A stretch of DNA of 13,875 nt from an uncultured Lacticaseibacillus sp. (lineage in GTDB: Bacteria; Bacillota; Bacilli; Lactobacillales; Lactobacillaceae): the NCBI GenBank assembly GCA_934339215.1, contig CAKRHU010000010.1, positions 1 to 13,875 of the forward strand, given 5' to 3'. Numbering within the stretch: the first letter of the stretch is position 1; the number at the start of each line of letters is the position of its first letter. Position numbers and translations under genes: made by a program. This document shows, in pieces, positions 6,149 to 11,861 of this stretch. The notes below the pieces were generated by a model. It was given only the letters and a program-made list of their open reading frames with translations. It searched no databases and was not told the origin of the DNA.

Positions 6149-6842
6149 TGTTCAAGGCTTAAAAGTCAACTATGGCGCCATCCACGCGGTACGCGGCGTT
6201 GATTTCAATGTGCAAGATGGTGAAATCGTCACCTTGATCGGGGCAAACGGCGCTGGGAAATCCACTATTGTGCATACTTTGTCCGGGATGCTCAACGCCG
6301 CAGAAGGCACGATCAAATATGGCGATCAAGACTTGACCAAAATGTCTGCTGCTAAAATCGTCGGTGCTGGGATTGCGCAAGTACCAGAAGGCCGCCGGAT
6401 CTTTGCCGGCTTGTCCACCATGGAGAACTTGAAAATGGGGGCCTACTTGGTGCCGCGCAATGAACAAAGCGATGTGTTGGCCAATGTGTTTGACCAATTT
6501 CCCGTTTTGAAAGAGCGCAAAAGCCAAGATGCCGCCACGCTTTCTGGTGGTGAACAACAGATGTTGGCGATGGGGCGCGCGTTGATGGCGCAACCAAAGC
6601 TGTTGATGTTGGATGAGCCTTCTATGGGCTTGGCGCCAATTTATATTTCAAAGATCTTCGATATCATCAAAACCATCAACAAGCAAGGCGTCACCGTTTT
6701 GCTGATCGAGCAAAACGCGCTTCAAGCGTTGCAAATCGCCAATCGCGGTTATGTGATCGCCAACGGGACCGTGCAATTGACGGGTACTGGTTCAGAATTA
6801 TTGGCTAACCCAGAAGTGCAAAAAGCCTACTTAGGTGGGTAG
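6141..6842 (+). CDS. livF: Branched-chain amino acid ABC transporter ATP-binding protein LivF
   Basis: This 233-aa ABC ATPase is the partner of LivG. Motifs are Walker A GANGAGKST (34-42), VPEGRRIFAGLSTMENL (81-97, very typical of LivF), signature LSGGEQQ (134-140) and Walker B LLMLDEP (154-160). In LIEQN the switch position is Gln191 instead of His, which is normal for LivF and not a defect. ATG 6141 is chosen because AGGAGG (6127-6132) lies eight bases upstream; the in-frame GTG at 6132 is part of that site. The gene overlaps livG by eight bases and ends the operon, nine bases before a strong terminator. Confidence 0.95.
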   Translation: MLDVQGLKVNYGAIHAVRGVDFNVQDGEIVTLIGANGAGKSTIVHTLSGMLNAAEGTIKYGDQDLTKMSAAKIVGAGIAQVPEGRRIFAGLSTMENLKMGAYLVPRNEQSDVLANVFDQFPVLKERKSQDAATLSGGEQQMLAMGRALMAQPKLLMLDEPSMGLAPIYISKIFDIIKTINKQGVTVLLIEQNALQALQIANRGYVIANGTVQLTGTGSELLANPEVQKAYLGG

Positions 6843-6850
6843 TGATCCGG

Positions 6851-6896
6851 AAAAATCCTGCAATTGTTGCACCATGGACAATTGCAGGATTTTTTT
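6851..6896 (+). terminator. Intrinsic terminator of the livHMGF operon
   Basis: ATCCTGCAATTGT (6855-6867) pairs perfectly with ACAATTGCAGGAT (6878-6890) around a ten-base loop and runs into seven T residues (6890-6896). A-residues precede the left arm, so it could also work in the opposite direction. Confidence 0.95.
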
Positions 6897-6936
6897 GATT
6901 GGCATTCGGGGTCCATGATCGGGATAACTGTGAAGG

Positions 6937-6969
6937 AACTTGCAAGTTTACCGGTTTCAGTGCAATATT
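6937..6969 (+). promoter_or_regulatory. Promoter of the two-helix membrane protein gene, with palindrome
   Basis: TTGCAA (6940-6945) and AATATT (6964-6969) are 18 bases apart, with a TG one base before the -10 (extended -10). The -35 is embedded in the perfect 12-base palindrome AACTTGCAAGTT (6937-6948). The -10 is only a moderate match, so this is a candidate. Confidence 0.45.
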
Positions 6970-7006
6970 AAAACATAAGTGAGCAAGAGCAATCAGGGGG
7001 CTGAAC

Positions 7007-7615
7007 ATGGGGCAAGTCATCGGCATCGCAAAACAATTATGGGCACAAGAACTCGTGTGGGGCGTGTTGTTAGTGCTTTTGATCATCGGCTATGTGCGCC
7101 GATTTAATCATATCGGCCGCACGCAACATTTGCGCACGCAACGGCGTCACCATCAAGAAACCATCGGGCATACCAGACTGTTGGCGATTTTGATCGTGAT
7201 CGGGGCGGCCTTGACCTTTGCGGGACATCAATTCTGGCCGCAAGTCTCAGCCGTCGCTGATCGCGTCACTGGGGTGTCAACGTCTCAATCGAGTTCGTCC
7301 ACTCACAAGAAACAATCGGCTTCAAAAGCATCAAGCAAAGAAGACTCATCCTCGAAGAAAAAGTCGTCGTCATCATCCAGCACCAAAACGGTCACTGCTG
7401 AATCTGCAGTCATCATCGTTGAAGGTTATTTCGAATCTCATCCAGATGAACAAACCGATACGATTTCGCAGTACAAAGCCGTTGGGACGGGTAGTGATTC
7501 ACTGGGCGCTCGTGTCTTTAAGGTCGGTGCTTATGGCGTGGATGATACCGGGGCAACTAGTGAATTGCATGAGTACTGGGTCCATCGCGACGGGAAGTTT
7601 GACGTCGCATACTAA
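7007..7615 (+). CDS. Two-helix membrane protein with Ser/Lys-rich linker and C-terminal extracellular domain
   Basis: I do not recognise a named family for this 202-aa protein. There is a hydrophobic helix at about 15-30, a short Arg/His-rich cytoplasmic segment (31-57), and a second helix at about 58-75. A low-complexity Ser/Lys/Thr linker follows (about 91-130), then a compact folded-looking domain (131-202) containing YFESHPDEQ, ARVFKVGAYGVDD and a final HRDGKFDVAY. By charge, the loop between helices is probably inside and both termini outside. The C-terminal part resembles the small beta-rich domains at the ends of many lactobacillus surface proteins, but no function follows from that. 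The start has AGGGGG (6995-7000) six bases upstream. The gene stands alone between two terminators. Confidence 0.8.
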   Translation: MGQVIGIAKQLWAQELVWGVLLVLLIIGYVRRFNHIGRTQHLRTQRRHHQETIGHTRLLAILIVIGAALTFAGHQFWPQVSAVADRVTGVSTSQSSSSTHKKQSASKASSKEDSSSKKKSSSSSSTKTVTAESAVIIVEGYFESHPDEQTDTISQYKAVGTGSDSLGARVFKVGAYGVDDTGATSELHEYWVHRDGKFDVAY

Positions 7616-7625
7616 TCGATAGAAG

Positions 7626-7661
7626 CAACGCGTTCGAAAAAATCGAAGGCGTTGTTTTTTT
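7626..7661 (+). terminator. Intrinsic terminator after the membrane protein gene
   Basis: CAACGC-G-TTCGA (7626-7637) pairs with TCGAA-G-GCGTTG (7643-7654) around five A residues, with one G/G mismatch, and is followed by seven T residues (7655-7661). The last T residues overlap the stop codon of the convergent lipoprotein gene. Confidence 0.9.
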
Positions 7662-8115
7662 AGTTGAGGCGCGTTAATTTGCTGAGTTGAAGGCTAGGGA
7701 TCTGCTTGGTGTCTGCCAGATCGATCATCATGGTGTGGGCTTCTTGGGTTTGGGCCTGAGGGACTTTGGTGGTGATTTCAACGTTGGCAAAAGCTGGGGT
7801 GTTGGCTGGAACGTGTGAAACCTTGTAAACACTCAGCGGCGTATTTTTTTGCAAATAGCGGGCCTCAGACAGGCGCACGCCATCTTGAAAATGCGCGCGT
7901 AATGCTGAAGCCGAGTTGAATTTTGTCGTCTCGGATCCCGTTAACAAAATATGTTGGTCACCGATGGCGTAAAGGATGCCTTTGGCGGTGATGGTCAACT
8001 TTTTGGTGGTGTGGGGATGGGCTTGGGGCACTTTTTTCGGTGAAGATGAAGTTGTTTGGCAGCCGGCAAGCCCTAGTAAGGCGGTTGCGCTTAAAAGCAG
8101 TGCAGTGGGTTTCAT
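7660..8115 (-). CDS. Small lipoprotein of unknown function
   Basis: This 151-aa protein starts with a signal peptide ending in LGLAGC, lipobox Cys19. It would be anchored on the outer face of the membrane. The mature part begins with a Ser/Thr/Pro/Lys/His-rich spacer (about 20-45). A domain of about 105 residues follows, including ITAKGILYAIGDQHILLTGS. I do not recognise the family. ATG 8115 is preferred over the adjacent ATG 8118 because the minus-strand AGAGGA (8123-8128) is then seven bases upstream. Longer in-frame starts upstream would bury the signal peptide. The gene is convergent with the membrane protein gene and divergent from the LacI-type regulator. A near-consensus cre-type site (8140-8153) lies just upstream of its ribosome binding site. 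Confidence 0.8.
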   Translation of the reverse strand: MKPTALLLSATALLGLAGCQTTSSSPKKVPQAHPHTTKKLTITAKGILYAIGDQHILLTGSETTKFNSASALRAHFQDGVRLSEARYLQKNTPLSVYKVSHVPANTPAFANVEITTKVPQAQTQEAHTMMIDLADTKQIPSLQLSKLTRLN

Positions 8116-8139
8116 CATCAGGTCCTCTTTTAATTTAAT

Positions 8140-8153
8140 TGAAAGCGTCGTCA
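8140..8153 (-). promoter_or_regulatory. cre/LacI-family operator upstream of the lipoprotein gene
   Basis: TGAAAGCGTCGTCA, read on the plus strand, matches the catabolite-responsive element TGWAANCGNTNWCA at every specified position except one (C for T at position 10). It lies 25-38 bases upstream of the lipoprotein start, where a bound repressor would block transcription. CcpA or the adjacent LacI-family protein could be the ligand. That choice is inference. Confidence 0.5.
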
Positions 8154-8178
8154 TTGATTATTTGTCATACGTGTGATT

Positions 8179-8192
8179 AATTTCACGAAATT
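8179..8192. promoter_or_regulatory. Perfect palindrome in the lipoprotein-lacI intergenic region
   Basis: AATTTC-AC-GAAATT is a perfect inverted repeat of six-base arms midway between the divergent genes. It could serve as an operator for both. A+T-rich palindromes of this length also occur by chance. Confidence 0.35.
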
Positions 8193-8210
8193 CATGAGTT
8201 CTGCGTATCC

Positions 8211-8232
8211 AAAGCGCTCATCGTGGTAGAAT
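8211..8232 (+). promoter_or_regulatory. Candidate extended -10 promoter of the LacI-family gene
   Basis: TAGAAT (8227-8232) is preceded by TGG, giving an extended -10 (TGnTAGAAT). No good -35 is present at the right distance. AAAGCGCT (8211-8218), a cre-like core with a central CG, lies immediately upstream and could be the autoregulatory operator, although its flanks match the full cre consensus poorly. Confidence 0.4.
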
Positions 8233-8261
8233 AAATGGAGTACACGAATGGAGGAGTGGCG

Positions 8262-9215
8262 ATGGCGACGTTATCTGACGTGGCAAAAGAAGCCAATGTC
8301 TCAAAAATGACCGTATCGCGGGTGATCAACCATCCTGAACAAGTCACCGAAGACTTGCGCTTGTTGGTGATCAACGCGATGAAAACCTTGAATTATCGCC
8401 CGAATTCCGCCGCCAAAGCCTTGGCGCAGAATCGGACCAATGTGGTCAAATTCTTGATTTTAGAAGACATCGACACCACCGAGCCTTATTATATGAACTT
8501 ATTGTTTGGGATCGCGCGTGGCCTAGACAAGCAACAATACGCCTTGCAATTGATCTCAGATCGCGACAAACTCGACGCCGGCAACGCGGATGGTTATTTG
8601 ATCACTGGTGCACGGACTAAAGATTCTGAGTGGTTGGATCAATTGGAAAAGCCTTTAGTGTTATACGGTGAGAATCGCTACGGGTATGATTTTGTCGATA
8701 CAGACAACAAACTTGGCGAGACCTTGGCAACTGAATATGCGTTGGCTAAAAACTATCAATCGATCATTTTTATCGGCATCGATGTCAAAGAACCGTTTGA
8801 ATATTCACGCGAAGCCGGCTACATCAACACCTTACAACAACATGGTTTGGTCCCGCGGATCCATCGCATGGCTAACCGTTCGCATATTTCTCAAGGCTTT
8901 ATCGATAACCACTGGGCTGAATTTGCGCGCAATACTTGTTTTGTCTGCGCCTCAGATCGCTTAGCCATTGGCGTCGTGCGTGCGATTTTGGCCAAAGGCG
9001 GGCGTATTCCTGAAGATTTTGGCGTGATCGGTCATGATGGGGTGTTTTTGGATCAAGTGTCCAACCCGCAACTCACCACGGTGCAACAACAAGTCATGAG
9101 TTTAGGTGAGCATTTGGCGCGCATGTTGCTGTCTAAAATCGATCAATCAGGGGCGCAGCAAGGCGAAGTGCTGTTGACCCCACAATTAGTGGCGCGCGGA
9201 ACGACTCGCCCATAA
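8262..9215 (+). CDS. LacI/GalR-family transcriptional regulator
   Basis: This 317-aa protein has the classical layout. An N-terminal helix-turn-helix (ATLSDVAKEANVSKMTVSRV, residues 2-21) and hinge helix region (NYRPNSAAKALAQ, near 46-58) bind DNA. A periplasmic-binding-like sensor domain fills the rest, including the conserved CFVCASDRLAIGVVRAI and FGVIGHDGV segments, and DQVSNPQLTTVQQ near the C-terminus. Family members respond to sugars or related small molecules; this ligand cannot be assigned. ATG 8262 is chosen since GGAGGAG (8250-8256) is five bases upstream and the helix-turn-helix begins there. It may regulate itself, the divergent lipoprotein, or the convergent aldo/keto reductase. 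Confidence 0.92.
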   Translation: MATLSDVAKEANVSKMTVSRVINHPEQVTEDLRLLVINAMKTLNYRPNSAAKALAQNRTNVVKFLILEDIDTTEPYYMNLLFGIARGLDKQQYALQLISDRDKLDAGNADGYLITGARTKDSEWLDQLEKPLVLYGENRYGYDFVDTDNKLGETLATEYALAKNYQSIIFIGIDVKEPFEYSREAGYINTLQQHGLVPRIHRMANRSHISQGFIDNHWAEFARNTCFVCASDRLAIGVVRAILAKGGRIPEDFGVIGHDGVFLDQVSNPQLTTVQQQVMSLGEHLARMLLSKIDQSGAQQGEVLLTPQLVARGTTRP

Positions 9216-9253
9216 AAAAACCTCAACCGAGAATTGTTTCGGTTGAGGGTTTT
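9214..9253. terminator. Bidirectional terminator between the lacI-type gene and the aldo/keto reductase
   Basis: CCTCAACCGA (9221-9230) pairs with TCGGTTGAGG (9239-9248) around an eight-base loop. GTTTT follows on the plus strand, and seven A residues (9214-9220) before it give a T-run on the minus strand. It therefore serves both convergent genes. The T-run is longer for the aldo/keto reductase. Confidence 0.9.
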
Positions 9254-9265
9254 GACTTTTAAGGT

Positions 9266-10186
9266 TTACGGCAAATCGTTGCCAGCAGCCAAGTACAAAT
9301 CGTACCAGTCTTGATGCGTCAACGTGATGTCGCCAGCCTTGGCGATACCTTCAATGCGCGCGGCATTGGTGGTGCCGGCGATCACTTGGAAGTCGCCAGG
9401 GATGCGCAAGATCCACGCCGCAGCGATGGCGTTGACGTCCACGCCGTATTTGTCAGCCAGTTCATGCAACTTTTTGTTCAGTTCTGGGAACTTCGGATTG
9501 TCGATAAACACGCCTTCAAAGAAGCCATATTGGTAAGGGCTCCAAGCTTGAATGGTCATGTGATGCAGGCGGCTGTATTCCAAAATACCATCATCATGGG
9601 CAGTGGCGCGCTCGTCAGTCATATTGGTATGGAAGCCAAAGTCGATCATGCCGGTGTGCTTCAAGGACAATTGCAATTGGTTGGCAAACAAGTGTTGACC
9701 AACGGCTTGTTGTAAGAGTTCAACTTGGCCAGGGTTGAAGTTCGATACCCCAAATTGCCGGACTTTGCCAGCATTTTGCAAGTCAGAGAACACTTCAGCG
9801 ATGTCGTCGGGTTCCATCAATACATCAGGGCGATGCAACAACAACGTATCGACATAATCGACGCCCAAACGCTTCAATGAGGCGTCAACGGCTTCAACTA
9901 AATGTCCCTTGGAGAAGTCATACGCAACGCCAGGGCGAATACCGACTTTAGTTTGAACCAACACGTCATTGCGACTGAAGCTGGCATTTTTCAACGCTTG
10001 GCCAAACAAGGTCTCGGCTTTGCCACCGTCATAAATATCCGCATTGTCAAAAAAGTTGATCCCAGCGCCATATGCGCGATCGAGCAATTCGGTGGCGCCT
10101 TTAACGTCGAGTTTGGTGATGCGCATGACCCCTAGTGCGATCGGGGATGCGAGCAAACCAGATTTACCTAAGTTAATCCGTTTCAT
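9266..10186 (-). CDS. Aldo/keto reductase (YdhF-like)
   Basis: This 306-aa protein should fold as a single TIM barrel that reduces aldehydes or ketones with NADPH. The catalytic tetrad is visible: Asp47 and Tyr52 in FFDNADIYDGG, Lys80 in VQTKVGI, and His118 in LLLHRPD. Downstream, QFGVSNFNPGQVELLQ and QAWSPYQYGFFEG are typical of the E. coli YdhF subgroup, and the C-terminal VIAGTTNAARIEG is the usual cofactor-binding region. Start ATG 10186 is chosen because GGAGGCG on the minus strand (about 10191-10197) precedes it and the family begins MKRxxLGxSGL. A longer open frame extends upstream but lacks family similarity. The physiological substrate is unknown. It is convergent with the regulator gene and divergent from the ppx gene. 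Confidence 0.92.
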   Translation of the reverse strand: MKRINLGKSGLLASPIALGVMRITKLDVKGATELLDRAYGAGINFFDNADIYDGGKAETLFGQALKNASFSRNDVLVQTKVGIRPGVAYDFSKGHLVEAVDASLKRLGVDYVDTLLLHRPDVLMEPDDIAEVFSDLQNAGKVRQFGVSNFNPGQVELLQQAVGQHLFANQLQLSLKHTGMIDFGFHTNMTDERATAHDDGILEYSRLHHMTIQAWSPYQYGFFEGVFIDNPKFPELNKKLHELADKYGVDVNAIAAAWILRIPGDFQVIAGTTNAARIEGIAKAGDITLTHQDWYDLYLAAGNDLP

Positions 10187-10272
10187 AGTACGCCTCCAAA
10201 AGGGTGATAATCGGTTCATTAAAAACAGCGTAGCACACGTTGTTTGAAAATGAAAGCAATTCCAAACTCTGC

Positions 10273-10297
10273 GATAACGCTTTTGAGGTGTTATCAT
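10273..10297 (+). promoter_or_regulatory. Candidate ppx-ppk promoter with inverted repeat
   Basis: TATCAT (10292-10297) with TG at 10289-10290 is an extended -10, and no good -35 is visible. GATAAC (10273-10278) and GTTATC (10290-10295) form a perfect inverted repeat with an 11-base spacer that overlaps the -10, a plausible operator. The left part also resembles a cre on the minus strand (10272-10285) but with three mismatches. Confidence 0.4.
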
Positions 10298-10334
10298 GGA
10301 GTTAGTGGAAAGTTCAAAATAAGGAGTGTTGGGT

Positions 10335-11861
10335 ATGACAAGTGACCGCGGATTTATTGTGATCGGCGCACAAGCGATTTTTTTTAGTATCACCAATTTG
10401 CGCACGTTAAAAGAATTAGAGCGCGGGCATTATCCAGTGGCGATCGGCGAAGATATTTTTGCCACGCATCAGATCCAACCTGACACTGTTGATGCCACTG
10501 TGTTGGCATTAAATACGATTCGGCAGCTGTTCAATGACTATGGGGTGTCGGACACCACCGTCGTCGGCAGTCACAGCTTTTTTGAAGCAGATAATGCGCA
10601 ATTTGTTTGGGATCAAATCGTCTCGCGCACCGGCTGGCAGATTCAACGCGCCACGCTTTCTCAAGAAGCTTTCTACCGCACCCAAGCGGTGTTTGCCCGC
10701 TTTCCGAACTTTGAAACCATCACCAAAAAAGGCACCGTGTTGATCGACATTTCCAGCGGTTCAGTCGAATTGACGGCTTTTACCAATGGGGAGTTCGGCT
10801 TTTCCCGGAACTTAAGCCTAGGACCGCTGCGCGTGTTTGAAGTGATGAGCGACATTCAAGCCAGCGTCCCGAATTATGTGGAAGTGATGCGAGACTTTAT
10901 CGACTCCCGATTGGTGGATTTCATGCGCTTGTTGCCGGCAGACGTGGATTATCACAACATGATCATCATGGGTAGCGCCTTGTCACTGCTTGAAACCTTG
11001 ATCCCTACTGGCAAAACCGCGGTGGAAACCGATCGCGAAGGTTTTGATTTGTTATATCACGAAGTCATTCACTCTTCCGATCAATATCTCGCGGACACTT
11101 ATGAGTTGCCAATGAATCAAGTCTCGCAAGTGTTGCCGACGGTGTTATTGGTTTACCGTTTGGTCAAAACCTTGCATGCTTCTAAAATTTGGGTATCGAA
11201 TCTGAAAATGCTCGACGGCTTGGAAGTCAATTCAGCATTATCCGCTGGGTACAAGCCGGTGGCCTTAGATCCGACCCAAGAAATTGTAATCTCTGCACAG
11301 AACTTAGCCGATCGCTATCAAGTCGATCCCAAACACCGCGATGCGACAGTCACCTTTGCCTTGCAATTATTCGACCGCTTGAAAAAACTGCACGGCTTAG
11401 GCAAACGCGAGCGTCTGTTGTTACAAATTGCCGCGATCGTCAATGATATCGGCAGTTACGTGGACACGCACAAACATTATGAACACTCCGATTACATTAT
11501 TCGTGCCTCAGAATTGATGGGATTAGATGCGATTGAGCAGCAAATGGTCGCCACCATCGCTCGGTTCCACTCTAGCGACTCGCCGCAAATCGATCTCGGC
11601 GACTTACCGTTGATGTCTTCGGCCCGGCGGTTGACCATCGCCAAACTATCGGCGATTTTGCGCGTGGCCGATAGTTTAGATGCCTCGCGTCAACAAAAGA
11701 TCCAGTCCATTCGCGTGTCACAAAAGCTGGATCAAATCGTCTTAACGGCCACGGCAAATGACGATGTGGAATTGGAGCGTTGGACCTTGAAACGTAAAGG
11801 CCAATTTTTCGCGGCGGTATTTGGTTTGCCGATCGTATTGAAAGGAAGACTATCCATATGA
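10335..11861 (+). CDS. ppx: Ppx/GppA-family protein with C-terminal HD-like domain, active-site residues altered
   Basis: This 508-aa protein has the length and layout of long exopolyphosphatases: an ASKHA-fold Ppx/GppA domain (about 1-300) and a helical HD-like domain (about 315-508). In active family members the N-terminal phosphate motif reads IDIGSNS-like; here it reads VIGAQA (9-14) with Val in place of Asp. The second motif, DIGGGS in the family, is DISSGS (138-143). The catalytic Glu region is LSQEAFYRT, Glu111. The HD pair is Asn370-Asp371 (IVNDIG), although His379, 381 and 384 follow. It may be a weak or non-catalytic partner of polyphosphate kinase, or an enzyme with a different substrate. 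The start is ATG 10335, with AAGGAG (10321-10326) eight bases upstream. It overlaps ppk by four bases. Confidence 0.85.
   Translation: MTSDRGFIVIGAQAIFFSITNLRTLKELERGHYPVAIGEDIFATHQIQPDTVDATVLALNTIRQLFNDYGVSDTTVVGSHSFFEADNAQFVWDQIVSRTGWQIQRATLSQEAFYRTQAVFARFPNFETITKKGTVLIDISSGSVELTAFTNGEFGFSRNLSLGPLRVFEVMSDIQASVPNYVEVMRDFIDSRLVDFMRLLPADVDYHNMIIMGSALSLLETLIPTGKTAVETDREGFDLLYHEVIHSSDQYLADTYELPMNQVSQVLPTVLLVYRLVKTLHASKIWVSNLKMLDGLEVNSALSAGYKPVALDPTQEIVISAQNLADRYQVDPKHRDATVTFALQLFDRLKKLHGLGKRERLLLQIAAIVNDIGSYVDTHKHYEHSDYIIRASELMGLDAIEQQMVATIARFHSSDSPQIDLGDLPLMSSARRLTIAKLSAILRVADSLDASRQQKIQSIRVSQKLDQIVLTATANDDVELERWTLKRKGQFFAAVFGLPIVLKGRLSI

Noticed and set aside
6141..6842. LivF with a lost switch histidine (Gln191)
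   Set aside because: Gln at this position is usual for the LivF family, so it is not a defect.
10251..10264. TGAAAGCAATTCCA as a cre site upstream of the aldo/keto reductase
   Set aside because: The central CG is lost and a second position also mismatches, so it is weaker than expected for a functional site.
10187..10405. 73-residue N-terminal extension of the aldo/keto reductase
   Set aside because: The extension has no family similarity and runs into the ppx gene on the other strand. GGAGGCG precedes ATG 10186, and the protein begins there as its relatives do.
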